A stretch of 64,000 bases of DNA from Leptospira selangorensis. GTDB taxonomy: Bacteria; Spirochaetota; Leptospiria; Leptospirales; Leptospiraceae. A program made the translations under genes and the position numbers. Where the stretch lies: contig NZ_RQES01000024.1 in assembly GCF_004769405.1 (NCBI RefSeq), positions 62,001-126,000 of the forward strand, in the 5' to 3' direction. Positions 29,369 to 39,587 of the stretch are shown here, piece after piece. Below the pieces are notes generated by a model that was not told the DNA's origin, searched no databases, and worked only from the letters and a program-made list of their open reading frames with translations. How positions within the stretch are numbered: the stretch's first letter is position 1; each line of letters opens with the position of its first letter.

Positions 29369-30055
29369 ATGAGAAAAGTATATTATATAATAAGATCATT
29401 ATTCACCTTATTCGCGTTTAGTATGCTCGCGATGGGTTGTGAAGAAAAATTAGATCGTAGTCCTTATGGCTTCAGAGAAGAAGACGATAGTGATTTAATC
29501 GCTGGAGCGATCTTCTTCCAAGCTTTTACTACTAATCCAGATGGAACAACAACAGATGCCACAAGCGGTTTGATGTGGAAGACTTGTAGCCAAGGCCAGG
29601 TGTTCAGCGGAACTACTACGAATTTCAGTTGTAGAGGAGCTAGTGGCACTTTGGCAAATCCGAGTTCTTTCGGAGCGAAAGAACTACAATATTGTAGTGT
29701 TGATCTGAATTCTTGTAATACATTAGGAATTCCTCAAACACTTACAAATGTATCTCCGATCGGGATTCCAGGAAATTCAGAGGCATTAGATTCTTGTGCA
29801 AATGATAACACAGGTGGTCATAATGACTGGAGAGTTGCTAGTTTCTTAGAGTTAAAATATTTAAGCTCTAATAGCCGCAACTTCATGCTTTTAAAATTCC
29901 CAGATACAATAGAGGCATTCTATTGGAGTTCGACAGCAAATGAACAAGATGTAGGAGGTAAGACAGCTAGAGCGGTATCTTTCACCAGAGATAGATTTGG
30001 GGAAGATGAATCTTTTAGCAAGACTACCAGATATTTTGTTCGTTGTGTAAGGTAA
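29369..30055 (+). CDS. DUF1566 (Lcl C-terminal-like) lipoprotein, cassette 1
   Basis: 228 residues. The signal ends MLAMGC (Cys24). From residue 50 it follows the DUF1566 pattern: TDATSGLMWKTCSQ, then NDWRVASFLELKYL, FYWSSTANE, ARAVSFTRDRFG and the terminal YFVRCVR. It is a secreted fold often found on surface-exposed lectin-like or adhesin proteins. AAGGA lies 8 nt before the ATG. It is only 6 residues different from the copy at 31822-32508, and the DNA joining it to its barrel gene is also identical in the two cassettes. It presumably works with the barrel as partner or cap; this is inference. Confidence 0.88.
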   Translation: MRKVYYIIRSLFTLFAFSMLAMGCEEKLDRSPYGFREEDDSDLIAGAIFFQAFTTNPDGTTTDATSGLMWKTCSQGQVFSGTTTNFSCRGASGTLANPSSFGAKELQYCSVDLNSCNTLGIPQTLTNVSPIGIPGNSEALDSCANDNTGGHNDWRVASFLELKYLSSNSRNFMLLKFPDTIEAFYWSSTANEQDVGGKTARAVSFTRDRFGEDESFSKTTRYFVRCVR

Positions 30056-30072
30056 TTTACAAATTCATAATG

Positions 30073-30093
30073 CCCTCGTTGCCTAAACGAGGG
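30073..30093 (+). terminator. Hairpin after cassette 1
   Basis: CCCTCGTT (30073-30080) pairs with AACGAGGG (30086-30093) in a perfect 8-bp stem. The following sequence (TTCACTTATAT) is only weakly T-rich, so termination strength is uncertain. Confidence 0.5.
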
Positions 30094-30235
30094 TTCACTT
30101 ATATATCCCTTATATCTGGGTCGAAAACGTGTTTTGCTAATGTTTCATATGCTAATTTTTTTATAACCCTTGTGATGAAAGGGAACTTTTGCGTGACGAA
30201 CGGGGTCAACAAAACTCTAATTCGAAATTTTCAAT

Positions 30236-30263
30236 TGACATAAGTTATTGGAACTTTAATAAC
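30236..30263 (+). promoter_or_regulatory. Possible promoter of cassette 2
   Basis: A perfect TTGACA (30236-30241) is followed after 16-17 bp by TAATAA/AATAAC, a poor -10. It is 55 bp upstream of the start of the second barrel gene, and the same -35 stands in front of cassette 1. Confidence 0.4.
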
Positions 30264-30296
30264 TAACGAACTTAAAATCTTAGATCCGGAGTGTAC

Positions 30297-31811
30297 ATGA
30301 GGATTAAAGAAATTAAATCGTTGGTGCTAACGATTTGTTTTGTAGCAAGTTTCAATATAGACGCCCAAGATTTTATCCCTGAACCGGGATGCGAGAAACC
30401 TCCTGCTCGCAAAAATATGCCGTTTCATATGGATACTTCTAAACAGCTTTGTTCAAAAGATTTAGCTGTAAAAAGAGAAGGTTGGTATCCTACCGGACTT
30501 CCATTGATTAATTCAGATCCACTCGAGGGCGTTGGGTTTGGTGTTCGTGCGTATGCTTATAATAACGGTTTAAAATCAGATCCGTTATTCGATTATACTC
30601 CCTACAGAGTTAGGTTTTTTGCTCAGTATTTTAATACGAGTAAAAACGCTCAGTACCATCAGCTCAGTTTAGATATGCCGTTTATTGCGAATACGCAATG
30701 GCGTCTTCGCGCGGATGCGTTTCTGACAATTACTCCTACCACTCTTTACTTTGGAATCGGTGAAGGGTCTCTTAAGACTCTCAGCTATTTTGATCGAAAC
30801 CAGCCAGGTGGAGATTATGTTAATAACGCTACATTCGCTGACCAAAGCAAAAATTTCGGTTATTATAGACCTGGAGGTCCTCAGGATCCGGTTTCCTTCG
30901 GAGGCAATACCTATTACGGGGTTCCAAGCCAACCGGGTTTCGTTGTTACTAACAAAATGTACAACGGATATATCATAGAAACTCCTATGGTCAATTTAAG
31001 TACTGAGAGATCTTTCTTTGGTGGAACCGTTCGTTTGGTCGCAGGGATAAAAGCTTCCGAAAATATGATCAGGACCTTTGATGGAAAGAAAGCTCCAGGT
31101 TACGATCCCGTTTTAGGTATGGATTATGGAGCAAATGTACCTAACGCTAAAACTCGCCTAACTCAAGATGCAGAAGCAGGTAAAATTTTAGGTTATCACG
31201 GTGGATATGTAAACGCAGTACGTCTCGCTTTAGTATATGATACTCGAGACTTCGAACCGGATCCTAATAGTGGAGTTTTCTTAGAAGGAACATTCGAGAA
31301 AAATAGCAAGGCATTTGGTTCGGACTTCAATTTCCAAAAATACTTTGCACAAGGAAAATTCTTCTGGAGCCCGTTCCCGAAAGTTTTCGACAAACTCGTT
31401 ATCGCTTCTCGCTTCGGAGCAGGACTTTCCGAAGGAGATGTTCCATTCTTCGAATATCGTAATATGTGGGGAACGGAAGGTTTGATCGGAGGACTCGGAG
31501 GTATTCGTACCATCCGTGGTTATAAACAAGACCGTTTCGTAGGAAGAATGATGGGCTGGGGTAATATCGAGGTAAGATGGAAATTCGGATCCTTACGTGT
31601 GGGGGACGAATACTTCGCATTTAACTTAGTTCCATTTATGGACTTCGGACGTGTTTGGGATGACGAGCATAAGGTCGGAACTAAGGATTATAAATATTCA
31701 CATGGTCTCGGACTTAGGATCGCTTGGAACCAAGCTACGATCATCATGATCGACTGGGCAAAATCAAGAGAAGACGAACAGTTATTCGTAAACTTCAGCC
31801 ACGCGTTCTAA
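30297..31811 (+). CDS. POTRA-less Omp85-family outer-membrane barrel, cassette 2
   Basis: 504 residues from the ATG at 30297, chosen because GGAG stands 6 nt upstream; a GTG two codons earlier is possible. It is a clear paralogue of the barrel at 27835-29358, with the same N-terminal block ([15 protein letters not shown]), [39 protein letters not shown] and terminal NFSHAF. The two barrels match best in the last third and differ most in predicted surface loops (about residues 140-300). It is followed by the second DUF1566 lipoprotein 10 bp downstream. Confidence 0.85.
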   Translation: MRIKEIKSLVLTICFVASFNIDAQDFIPEPGCEKPPARKNMPFHMDTSKQLCSKDLAVKREGWYPTGLPLINSDPLEGVGFGVRAYAYNNGLKSDPLFDYTPYRVRFFAQYFNTSKNAQYHQLSLDMPFIANTQWRLRADAFLTITPTTLYFGIGEGSLKTLSYFDRNQPGGDYVNNATFADQSKNFGYYRPGGPQDPVSFGGNTYYGVPSQPGFVVTNKMYNGYIIETPMVNLSTERSFFGGTVRLVAGIKASENMIRTFDGKKAPGYDPVLGMDYGANVPNAKTRLTQDAEAGKILGYHGGYVNAVRLALVYDTRDFEPDPNSGVFLEGTFEKNSKAFGSDFNFQKYFAQGKFFWSPFPKVFDKLVIASRFGAGLSEGDVPFFEYRNMWGTEGLIGGLGGIRTIRGYKQDRFVGRMMGWGNIEVRWKFGSLRVGDEYFAFNLVPFMDFGRVWDDEHKVGTKDYKYSHGLGLRIAWNQATIIMIDWAKSREDEQLFVNFSHAF

Positions 31812-31821
31812 GGAAACAGAA

Positions 31822-32508
31822 ATGAGAAAAGTATATTATATAATAAGATCATTATTCACCTTATTCGCGTTTAGTATGCTCGCGATGGGTTGCGAAGAGA
31901 AATTAGATCGTAGTCCTTATGGCTTCAGAGAAGAAGATGATAGCGATTTAATCGCTGGAGCGATTTTCTTCCAAGCTTTCACGAATAATGGAGATGGAAC
32001 AACAACGGATGCCACAAGCGGTTTGATGTGGAAGACTTGCAGCCAAGGCCAAGTGTTCAGCGGAGATGCCACTAATTTCAGTTGCAGAGGAGCAAACGGG
32101 ACGCTAGCGAATCCAAGTTCATTCGGAGCAAAAGAACTACAATATTGTAGTGTTGATCTGAATTCTTGTAATACATTAGGAATTCCTCAAACACTCACAA
32201 ATGTATCTCCGATTGGTATACCAGGTAATTCAGAGGCATTAGATTCTTGTGCAAATGATAACACAGGGAGTCATAATGACTGGAGAGTGGCGAGTTTCTT
32301 AGAGTTAAAATATTTAAGCTCTAATAGCCGCAACTTCATGCTTTTAAAATTCCCAGATACAATAGAGGCATTCTATTGGAGTTCAACGGCAAATGAACAA
32401 GATGTAGGAGGTAAGACAGCTAGAGCGGTATCTTTCACCAGAGATAGATTTGGGGAAGATGAATCTTTTAGCAAGACTACCAGATACTTTGTTCGTTGTG
32501 TAAGGTAA
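31822..32508 (+). CDS. DUF1566 (Lcl C-terminal-like) lipoprotein, cassette 2
   Basis: 228 residues, near-identical to the protein of 29369-30055. The six differences are T55N and P57G, two adjacent changes in the SGTTTNF/SGDATNF stretch, and the RGASG/RGANG and TGGHN/TGSHN changes. Signal peptide and C-terminal half are otherwise the same. Such identity next to much more diverged barrels points to a recent duplication of this gene or gene conversion. It ends 1 bp before the convergent nadB stop. Confidence 0.88.
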   Translation: MRKVYYIIRSLFTLFAFSMLAMGCEEKLDRSPYGFREEDDSDLIAGAIFFQAFTNNGDGTTTDATSGLMWKTCSQGQVFSGDATNFSCRGANGTLANPSSFGAKELQYCSVDLNSCNTLGIPQTLTNVSPIGIPGNSEALDSCANDNTGSHNDWRVASFLELKYLSSNSRNFMLLKFPDTIEAFYWSSTANEQDVGGKTARAVSFTRDRFGEDESFSKTTRYFVRCVR

Positions 32509-32509
32509 A

Positions 32510-34126
32510 CTAAAGAGGCGCTTGAAGATCCCCATGCACCAGATCATTGATCAGAATTGTATCATGTCTGGATGGGGATCTGTTCTCCGGATAATCGGTA
32601 GAATAATGAAGTCCTCTACTCTCGTGTCTGGCAAGTGCAGAACGAATAATTAATTCAGCCACCAAAACCAAATTACGAAGTTCTAATAGAGGATTTGTGA
32701 CTATCGTCCTATTATAATAGTCTCTGACTTCCGCATAGATCAAATCCATTCTTCTTTTTGCTCTTTCTAAGCGTAGATTAGAGCGGACAATTCCGACGTA
32801 ATTGGACATCGTGTTTTTGATCTCCGAAAGATCATGGGAGATCAATACCCATTCTTCCGTATTGACTAAACCTTCTTTGTCCCAAGCAGGGATCTGTTCA
32901 TGTTCAGGCAAGAAGTCCGGCGGATTTTTGCGGATCTCTTCTGCGATCCGATTGGAGAATACTAGACATTCCAACAAACTATTAGAAGCAAGACGGTTTC
33001 CACCGTGGACTCCCGTGCAGGAAGCTTCTCCTGCTGCGAATAAATTTTCTATCCTTGTTTTTCCCCAAAGATCAGTTGCGATCCCTCCGCACATGAAATG
33101 GGCCGCAGGAACAACCGGGATAGGATCAGTAGTGATATCTATTCCTAACTCGAGACATTTTGCATAAATAGAAGGGAAAGATTCTTTGATCTCTGCCGCA
33201 GGTTTATGTGAGATATCCAACCAAACATGTGGATCTCCCGACTTCTTCATCTCTGCGTCTATGGCTCTTGCGACTATATCTCTTGTGGCAAGATCAGCCA
33301 TCGGATGGTATTTTTTCATGAACGGTTCTCCGTCCATTCCAAGTAATACCGCACCTTTTCCTCTGACTGCTTCGGAGATCAGAAATGAATCTCCTTTTTC
33401 ATGATAAAGAGAAGTAGGGTGGAATTGGTAAAATTCCATATTCCGGATCTCTGCACCAGCACGATACGCACAAGCGACTCCATCGCCGGTTGCGATCTTA
33501 GGGTTTGTAGTATGGGAATAAACCTGCCCGGACCCTCCACTTGCGATGATCGTTTTTTTCGCGAGAATCGGGATTACTTCTCCGGTTTGGTTGGAAAGAA
33601 CATAAGCCCCAAAACAAATAAGACCTTTCTTTTTGAGATGGTGCGGAGTGATCAGGTCTACCACAGTATGGTATTCTAATATTCTAATATTTGGGTTTTG
33701 TTTTACGATCTGAAGGAGGGTTTTTTCGATCTCGTGACCTGTTCTGTCATGAGCATGGACTATACGATTTGTTCCATGTCCGCCTTCTCTATGAAGATCG
33801 AATTCTCCTTCTTGGTTCAGGTTGAATGGGACACCGTATTCTAAAAGTTCTTTGACTAGAGGAGGACCTTCTTCCACCAAAACTCGGACTGCTTCTGGAT
33901 CGCAGAGTCCAGCTCCGGATTCTAAGGTATCTTTTACGTGATCCTCGAATTTGTCCCCCTGAGCAAAAACGGAGGCAATTCCACCTTGCGCATAATTGGT
34001 ATTCGACTCGTAATCTGACTTCTTTGTCACGATCACTGTCTGACCTACATTAGAAAGTTTTAATGCTTGGAAAAGACCGGTAATACCGCTCCCAATGACT
34101 AGAAAATCGGTTTTAATTCTTGGCAT
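32510..34126 (-). CDS. nadB: L-aspartate oxidase
   Basis: 538 residues, the normal length. It oxidises L-aspartate to iminoaspartate in NAD synthesis using FAD. Seen: the dinucleotide motif [18 protein letters not shown] at the N-terminus, [18 protein letters not shown] (about 41-58), the active-site block [31 protein letters not shown] and [19 protein letters not shown]. No nadA or nadC lies next to it. A GC-rich hairpin lies between it and the upstream protease gene. Confidence 0.95.
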   Translation of the reverse strand: MPRIKTDFLVIGSGITGLFQALKLSNVGQTVIVTKKSDYESNTNYAQGGIASVFAQGDKFEDHVKDTLESGAGLCDPEAVRVLVEEGPPLVKELLEYGVPFNLNQEGEFDLHREGGHGTNRIVHAHDRTGHEIEKTLLQIVKQNPNIRILEYHTVVDLITPHHLKKKGLICFGAYVLSNQTGEVIPILAKKTIIASGGSGQVYSHTTNPKIATGDGVACAYRAGAEIRNMEFYQFHPTSLYHEKGDSFLISEAVRGKGAVLLGMDGEPFMKKYHPMADLATRDIVARAIDAEMKKSGDPHVWLDISHKPAAEIKESFPSIYAKCLELGIDITTDPIPVVPAAHFMCGGIATDLWGKTRIENLFAAGEASCTGVHGGNRLASNSLLECLVFSNRIAEEIRKNPPDFLPEHEQIPAWDKEGLVNTEEWVLISHDLSEIKNTMSNYVGIVRSNLRLERAKRRMDLIYAEVRDYYNRTIVTNPLLELRNLVLVAELIIRSALARHESRGLHYSTDYPENRSPSRHDTILINDLVHGDLQAPL

Positions 34127-34139
34127 TTATACAGATGAT

Positions 34140-34161
34140 TCGGCGGCTATTATACCGCCGA
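34140..34161. other. GC-rich hairpin between ctp and nadB
   Basis: TCGGCGG (34140-34146) pairs with CCGCCGA (34155-34161) around an 8-nt loop. It is not followed by a T-run on either strand; it may limit read-through or mark mRNA processing. Confidence 0.4.
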
Positions 34162-34171
34162 GATTTGAGAA

Positions 34172-35992
34172 TTACTTACGTTTTGTGCCTGTGTTTAAAA
34201 GAGCTTCTACGTAATCTATGGAACGGATCAATTGGAAATCAGGCTTGATCGGATCGTTCTTATGTTCTTGGATGAACTTCTCCGCTTGTCCGTTTGATTT
34301 TACCCAGCCATCCAGCTTTTTCACGTCGAAATGGCTTTTTTCCTCAGCGGAAGAAGGTAACTCAGGAAGGTGATTCCACATGTTCTCTTCGCGATAATGG
34401 AATGGGAAACTACCGTCTTCTTCGGAAGAAACATCCACATCAGGTTTCACTCCGACTACTTGGATCGTGTTCCCGGAAGGTGCATAATATCTGGACTGAG
34501 TAAGTTTGATATAATAAGCTCCGTTTCCTCTTAACTCTTGTAGTTTTTGAACGGTTGCTTTTCCGAAAGATCTCTCTCCCAGGATCAAACCTCTACCATG
34601 ATGTTTGAGTGCAGAAGCTACAATTTCAGAAGCAGAAGCGGATTTCGCATTGATTAGAACCGCAACCGGCAGATCAGTCAGATCTTTTTTACCTGCGTTC
34701 GAATCTTCAGGACTTCTATTCGGACTTTTTACGGAAACGATTAATCCGTTAGTTACGAACATATCCGCAAGATCAATCGCCAGATCCAAATAACCTCCAG
34801 GGTTATTTCTTAGATCTAGAACCAATGCTTTCAGTTTGGTTCCTTTAGAAGTAGATTGTTTTTCTAATTCTTTGAAATGTTGTACGAATTCTTTATCAAC
34901 AGAAGGATCTGATTTTACGAAACCTGTTAGTTTGATATATCCAATATAAGGATGATTATCGATCAACTTGCTTGTGATATTTCGGATCTCGATCGTATCT
35001 CGGACCACTTCGATAGCCAATGTCCCCGCCACTCCTTTTCTGCGGATGGTCAGAACTACTTTGGATCCTTTTTTACCTTTGATCCTTTCTACTACCTTGT
35101 CGAGTAACATCCCTTTGGTAGATTTTCCGTCGACTGCAAGGATCACATCTCCGGCGCGAACACCTGCAGTAACTGCAGGTCTTCCTTCTAATGGATTTTC
35201 TACGATAACTTCTTTATTACCGCCGCCGCTTAAAATTGCCCCGATCCCTTCGAAACTTCCGTCTTCGATTTTTGCCATGGATTCTTCCCAGGCAGCTTTT
35301 AGGAATACTTGGCTATGCGGATCTAAAGAGGAAAGATAACCGTTAGCTGCAGCTAGATATACATCCTTGATGCTGAATGGTTCTTTTTCTTTAGGGTCTT
35401 CTTCTCCAAACGGATCTTTGAGTGGAGGAGTGGTATAATTTTGTAGATTTTTTTCGAGGTAAGCAAGAACACGATCAAAGTCTTTTTTGGAGAAGTTGGT
35501 CTGCTCCCATTTAGCGGTGAGCACTTTTTTGCGAACCTTCTCTCTTTCCACTAACTTAAGCACCTCGTCATTCGAAAGTTTAGGTTTGTTGGACTCTTCT
35601 TTCAGTTTTCTGTCTCGGATCTTCTCCACTTCTTTATAATCCGGATCGAATAGAACAAATTTGTCCTCCGGAGAAAGTTTGAAAGATTTGCCAGGGAAAA
35701 TTTCATCCGACTCTTCGTATTTTTCTCGATCGGTAAAATAACTTTCCGGATACAAATAGAGGCCATGAGGCAAGGATAGAAGTGCAAAAACCGCTGCGTC
35801 CTTATAGGCGCGGTTTTTATCTATATTTTTATCTATATAGTTTCCCTCAACAGTCTTGACTACGCTGTCAAAATCTTTGAGAGTGAAATCTGCCGTGGTC
35901 TTGGAATTTCCGGAAGAAGGTTGGCAGAAGAAGATGCTCGTACATAAGATAACTGAAAGAAAGGATAAGGAGAGGGATTTCAAGCTTTTCAA
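34172..35992 (-). CDS. S41-family C-terminal processing protease, lipoprotein
   Basis: 606 residues from a TTG at 35992, supported by AGAGGA 7 nt upstream. The signal ends TSIFFC, making it a lipoprotein in the periplasm. An N-terminal helical region of about 230 residues leads to a PDZ domain (about 235-330: [28 protein letters not shown]). The peptidase core holds [23 protein letters not shown], then [15 protein letters not shown] with the catalytic Ser and [11 protein letters not shown] with the catalytic Lys. It cleaves C-termini of envelope proteins. The long N-terminal extension is larger than in CtpA. Confidence 0.9.
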   Translation of the reverse strand: MKSLKSLSLSFLSVILCTSIFFCQPSSGNSKTTADFTLKDFDSVVKTVEGNYIDKNIDKNRAYKDAAVFALLSLPHGLYLYPESYFTDREKYEESDEIFPGKSFKLSPEDKFVLFDPDYKEVEKIRDRKLKEESNKPKLSNDEVLKLVEREKVRKKVLTAKWEQTNFSKKDFDRVLAYLEKNLQNYTTPPLKDPFGEEDPKEKEPFSIKDVYLAAANGYLSSLDPHSQVFLKAAWEESMAKIEDGSFEGIGAILSGGGNKEVIVENPLEGRPAVTAGVRAGDVILAVDGKSTKGMLLDKVVERIKGKKGSKVVLTIRRKGVAGTLAIEVVRDTIEIRNITSKLIDNHPYIGYIKLTGFVKSDPSVDKEFVQHFKELEKQSTSKGTKLKALVLDLRNNPGGYLDLAIDLADMFVTNGLIVSVKSPNRSPEDSNAGKKDLTDLPVAVLINAKSASASEIVASALKHHGRGLILGERSFGKATVQKLQELRGNGAYYIKLTQSRYYAPSGNTIQVVGVKPDVDVSSEEDGSFPFHYREENMWNHLPELPSSAEEKSHFDVKKLDGWVKSNGQAEKFIQEHKNDPIKPDFQLIRSIDYVEALLNTGTKRK

Positions 35993-36014
35993 ATCGGGTC
36001 CTCTTTTTGCAAGG

Positions 36015-36998
36015 TTGATTTTCGATCATTTTCCACCCGGAACAAGCATTGTCAATCTATTCCCCCGAAATCTCTTATTCTATAAAGCTTTCGAAAAGTT
36101 CTGTATTCTTAGTTTTTTCTGCTTTGCGGGAACTTTTTACTGCACTTCTGTTTCCGTCCCGGGTGGGGGAAGGTTCGGGTCGGAACTCATACAAGAGCAG
36201 GCAATCCTAGATTTTTACGGAACGGAAGAAGAGAGAAAATCCTCTTTAGATTTATTAAAATCTTCCTGCAGATCCCTGAGAAAAGATAGGGGACTCGCTT
36301 GTTATAATTTATCCATTTTATACGATTCTTTGGGAGAAAATCAATCCGCTTGGGAATATGCGGTCAGAGCAAAAAATTCCGATCCAAACGATCCTCTTTA
36401 CCAGGAACTTGCATTCACTTCTTCTTTAAAACTGGAATCCGAAAAGTCTGCACTTGCAGACCAAGAAGAAGTTTTGTATAAAACTGCAATTTCCGCATGC
36501 AAAAAAGGGAATATTGCAGAAGCTTCCGAATCCGTTTCCAAACTGATAGAAATTCAGTCCATTTCCAAAGAATCCTTAACGAAGGGAATATTTGCCGAAT
36601 GTGGGCTGGACAAGGAATTGGTCTCTAAGGCAAAACCGAACACATTCAAACCTTCTTCCGAATATTATAAATTTCTGGAGAAGAACCATCCTTATAAAAA
36701 AGTCTGGGACTTGAGTGGGGAATTCGGTCGGACTCCCAAGGATTTAGTTTCGGGGAATAAGGCCACACAATCCTGGAAAGAACTCAAAAAAGCGGTTTCC
36801 ACAAAGGATCAAGTCTCTGCCAAAAAACATCTTTTAAGTTTTAAATCCAGCCTGGAAGAATTGGCCAAAACAAACTCAGAGGCATCTTTACTTTCCGCAA
36901 ATCTAAAAAAAGCAGCCTTTTTATTACTCTCGGAAGACTCAAATTATTCTTCTTTTAAGGAACTCGCGAAAGAACTTTCTGATGCCCCTTCCAAGTAA
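36015..36998 (+). CDS. TPR-containing putative lipoprotein
   Basis: About 327 residues if it starts at the TTG at 36015. The frame is open back to 35856, but that would overlap the protease start on the other strand, and no ATG lies nearer. A hydrophobic segment ([15 protein letters not shown]) gives a signal with possible lipobox. TPR-like repeats follow: [27 protein letters not shown] and a second [22 protein letters not shown]. The rest is helical and Lys/Ser-rich. It ends in the repeat element copy 2. The role is unknown; periplasmic scaffold is a guess. Confidence 0.6.
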   Translation: MIFDHFPPGTSIVNLFPRNLLFYKAFEKFCILSFFCFAGTFYCTSVSVPGGGRFGSELIQEQAILDFYGTEEERKSSLDLLKSSCRSLRKDRGLACYNLSILYDSLGENQSAWEYAVRAKNSDPNDPLYQELAFTSSLKLESEKSALADQEEVLYKTAISACKKGNIAEASESVSKLIEIQSISKESLTKGIFAECGLDKELVSKAKPNTFKPSSEYYKFLEKNHPYKKVWDLSGEFGRTPKDLVSGNKATQSWKELKKAVSTKDQVSAKKHLLSFKSSLEELAKTNSEASLLSANLKKAAFLLLSEDSNYSSFKELAKELSDAPSK

Positions 36999-37012
36999 AA
37001 TGAGCTACGGGT

Positions 37013-37125
37013 TCACGCGAAGCCGCTAAGGGGAAAAGAGTTCTTTTGGGACTTATAAAGAAACCTTCTTTTCTTCGCGTCTTTGCGTGAGAAAAAAACT
37101 CTGTGTCCTCCGTGGCCTCTGTGCG
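37013..37125. repeat. Inverted-repeat element between convergent genes, copy 2
   Basis: TCACGCGAAGCCGCTAAG (37013-37030) matches the reverse complement of 37073-37090 with three mismatches in 18. A third related unit (CTCTGTGTCCTCCGTGG) starts at 37099. It fills the gap between the TPR lipoprotein and the convergent pdxJ, as copy 1 does after hppA. Confidence 0.7.
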
Positions 37126-37128
37126 AAA

Positions 37129-37875
37129 CTATTTTAAAGCGGTAAGATATTCTCTCACCGACTGAGCTAACCCGACTTCAAGTGCATAAGACATGAGTCT
37201 GTGGCCGATGGACACTTCTTCCAAGCCGGGTAGGCGAGAGAATAATGGAAGATTGAAATGATCCAGATCGTGTCCCGCGTTGATACCGATCTTTTGATTC
37301 TGTAGGAACTCCGCGGCTTTTTTGAAGGATTCGAAAACGGATTTGCCTTGTTCCGGAGATTGATCGAAAGCATGGGCATAAGGACCTGTATAAAATTCTA
37401 CACGATCAGCTCCCGTTTCTTTTACCAATTTAAGATTTTCTAAGTCCGTTTCCATAAAAATGGAAACCCGAATGCCCGCGTTTTGGATCTTTTGGATGTA
37501 TGTTTTTAGTTCGGAGGAATCTTTTTTCAGGTCGAAACCATGATCAGAAGTGATCTCTCCCGGAGTAACTGGGACTAACGTTGCCTGGTCCGGTTTTGCT
37601 TCCAGAACGAGATCTAAAAAACGAGGAGAAGGTTCTCCTTCCATATTATATTCTATCTTCTTCTTTTTATCCCTATTGTATGAGTGCAGGAACTCCCTTA
37701 GATCGAATACATCCCTTCTTTTTATATGTCTTTCGTCTTCTCTGGGATGGACAGTAATTCCGTGAGCTCCCGCTTCCAGAATTAGTTTGGATAAATAGAT
37801 CAGGTCCGGATGATTTCCGCCTCTGGAATTTCTCAGAGTTGCAATTTTGTTTACATTTACGCTCAGATGGACCAT
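37129..37875 (-). CDS. pdxJ: Pyridoxine 5'-phosphate synthase
   Basis: 248 residues, normal length. It condenses 3-amino-2-oxopropyl phosphate with deoxyxylulose phosphate to make pyridoxine phosphate. Seen: [79 protein letters not shown] and [28 protein letters not shown] precedes the ATG closely. It stands apart from other vitamin B6 genes and is divergent from the FYDLN gene. Confidence 0.95.
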   Translation of the reverse strand: MVHLSVNVNKIATLRNSRGGNHPDLIYLSKLILEAGAHGITVHPREDERHIKRRDVFDLREFLHSYNRDKKKKIEYNMEGEPSPRFLDLVLEAKPDQATLVPVTPGEITSDHGFDLKKDSSELKTYIQKIQNAGIRVSIFMETDLENLKLVKETGADRVEFYTGPYAHAFDQSPEQGKSVFESFKKAAEFLQNQKIGINAGHDLDHFNLPLFSRLPGLEEVSIGHRLMSYALEVGLAQSVREYLTALK

Positions 37876-37988
37876 AAACCTCGTATTCCGAATCCAATTC
37901 TTAGAAAATACAAATTAGCGGAAACTAGATTTCTGACTGCTTTTTCTGCTTGAATCGGAATAAGTGTCTTCCAGCATGGTCAATTCCG

Positions 37989-38426
37989 ATGGCAACAGCT
38001 AAGAAAACGGCTAAGAAAAAAGCTGCACCGAAGTCCAAACCTCCGGTGAAAAAAAGTGCTCCTAAGAAAAAAACTCCTCCGGCAAAAAAGAAGGAAGTTG
38101 CTAGCACAAGCAAGCCTGCAGGGACTAAAAAGTCTTCTGCATCCAAATCTTCCCTCAATCCTCTGGGTAAAAAGTTCACCTGTCATACTTGTGGAACTAA
38201 GTTCTACGATCTAAACAAAGAAGTAAAAATCTGCCCTAAATGCGGAGCCGATCAAAGTAAACGTCCTCCTTCCAAATCCAGGTCCCGTGCGGCCAGAGTG
38301 GAAGAAGAAGAGTTTCCAGAAGAAAACTTAGACTACGATTCCGAAGTAGGTTTCGAAGAAGAAGAAGGTGGCATCGTAGAAGAGCCTCTTGAAGATGAGG
38401 AAGACGAGGAAGAGGAGGAGGAATAA
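37989..38426 (+). CDS. FYDLN_acid-family zinc-ribbon protein with Lys-rich head and acidic tail
   Basis: 145 residues from the ATG at 37989 ([14 protein letters not shown]). Residues 2-45 are histone H1-like with [22 protein letters not shown] repeats. A compact zinc ribbon follows: [24 protein letters not shown], two CxxC pairs with the FYDLN signature. The last 40 residues are almost all Glu/Asp. It is cytoplasmic. Members in other bacteria have the ribbon and acidic tail; function unknown, and the basic head suggests nucleic-acid contact (inference). The Glu codons at the end (GAGGAGGAGG) also form the ribosome site for miaA, whose reading starts right after this stop. Confidence 0.8.
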   Translation: MATAKKTAKKKAAPKSKPPVKKSAPKKKTPPAKKKEVASTSKPAGTKKSSASKSSLNPLGKKFTCHTCGTKFYDLNKEVKICPKCGADQSKRPPSKSRSRAARVEEEEFPEENLDYDSEVGFEEEEGGIVEEPLEDEEDEEEEEE

Positions 38427-39329
38427 ATTCCCTCTCTCCATTCCATTCTGATCATCACCGCTCCCACCGGGGCCGGAAAAACGGCTCTGGTGAGAGAATT
38501 AGATTCTTCCCGTTTTGAAATTATTTCCTTCGACTCTAGACAGATCTACAAAGAGTTAAGTATCGGGACAGCCGCCCCAAGCTCCGAAGACTGCGAAAAA
38601 ATCCCCCACCATCTGGTTTCATTTCTTTCTCCGTCCGAATCCATAGACGCAGCAAAATTTGTAACAAAGGCAGAAGAAGCACTGGATGATATACTTTCCA
38701 GAGGCAAAATCCCAGTTTTAACAGCAGGAACGGGGTTCTATTTGAATGCTTTTTTGTACGGAATGTTTCCTGTTCCGAAAATCAGTGAAGAAATAAAAGT
38801 GAAAGTGGAATCCTTGAGTATGGAAGAGCGGATCCAAGAGCTCCAGAAGCTGGACCCTAAAGCTCTCCAAAAAATCTTTCCAAACGATAACTACAGATAT
38901 GGAAGAGCATTGGAAGTAAACTGGATGGGAACCCTTTGGTCCGAACTAAAAGTAGAAGAGGGGAGCGGCGCCCTAATTTCCAAAAATTTGAATATACTTG
39001 GGGCCTTCTTCTTAGATCTGGATCGAAAAGAATTGTATGAAAGGATCGATTCCAGGGCCAGAAAAATGATAGAATCCGGAATGGCTGAAGAAGCAAAAAG
39101 GGTCTCAGATAAATACGGGGAAGATTGTCCCGGCCTTCAGTCCTTAGGTTATAATTTCGCGCTTGAAAATATTAAAGGAACGTCCAATCTTGAGACATTC
39201 TTTGGGAATTTAAGCCAGTCTCATAGGAATTACGCCAAACGTCAGATTACTTGGTTTCGAAAGCAAAAGATATTGGAACCGATCCATCCGATTGAAGCGT
39301 ATAAAAAGATAAAAAATATAAACGGATAA
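38427..39329 (+). CDS. miaA: tRNA dimethylallyltransferase, apparent AUU start
   Basis: 300 residues. It adds a dimethylallyl group to A37 of tRNAs reading UNN codons. The first standard start (GTG at 38490) would remove the P-loop; the frame continues upstream through [15 protein letters not shown] to the stop codon at 38424. The only start-like codon well placed behind GGAGGAGG is the ATT at 38427, giving 10 residues before the P-loop as in other MiaA proteins; CTG at 38448 is an alternative. [28 protein letters not shown] and [11 protein letters not shown] follow in order. hfq lies 6 bp downstream, as in many bacteria. Confidence 0.85.
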   Translation: MPSLHSILIITAPTGAGKTALVRELDSSRFEIISFDSRQIYKELSIGTAAPSSEDCEKIPHHLVSFLSPSESIDAAKFVTKAEEALDDILSRGKIPVLTAGTGFYLNAFLYGMFPVPKISEEIKVKVESLSMEERIQELQKLDPKALQKIFPNDNYRYGRALEVNWMGTLWSELKVEEGSGALISKNLNILGAFFLDLDRKELYERIDSRARKMIESGMAEEAKRVSDKYGEDCPGLQSLGYNFALENIKGTSNLETFFGNLSQSHRNYAKRQITWFRKQKILEPIHPIEAYKKIKNING

Positions 39330-39335
39330 AAATCT

Positions 39336-39587
39336 ATGTCTGCTAAAAATAATATACAGGACCAACTGCTCAATACGGCTAGAAAAGAAAAACTAGAATT
39401 GACCATCTATCTTCTAAACGGAGTTCCTCTAAAAGGGAAAGTGGTAAGTTTTGATAATTTTACGATAGTCCTTGAGCAGGAAAACAAGCAGAGTTTGGTG
39501 TACAAACACGCGATCTCGACGATCATTCCTTCCAAAGTAATCAAACTTTATACAGAAGAAGCAGCAAAAGAAGCTCCTTCCGCCTAA
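39336..39587 (+). CDS. hfq: RNA chaperone Hfq
   Basis: 83 residues. Sm1 motif [27 protein letters not shown] and Sm2 motif [10 protein letters not shown] are present with the RNA-binding KHA. It forms a hexameric ring that binds small RNAs and U-rich 3' ends. The C-terminal tail is short ([10 protein letters not shown]), as in many non-enteric bacteria. miaA precedes and the SPFH-like gene follows directly after its stop codon, so they share an operon. Confidence 0.95.
   Translation: MSAKNNIQDQLLNTARKEKLELTIYLLNGVPLKGKVVSFDNFTIVLEQENKQSLVYKHAISTIIPSKVIKLYTEEAAKEAPSA

Noticed and set aside
35856..36014. N-terminal extension of the TPR lipoprotein frame
   Set aside because: It would overlap the protease gene antisense and is not signal-peptide-like.
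37925..38179. 84-codon minus-strand frame with Phe/Leu/Gly repeats
   Set aside because: It is the antisense shadow of the Lys-rich head of the FYDLN protein.
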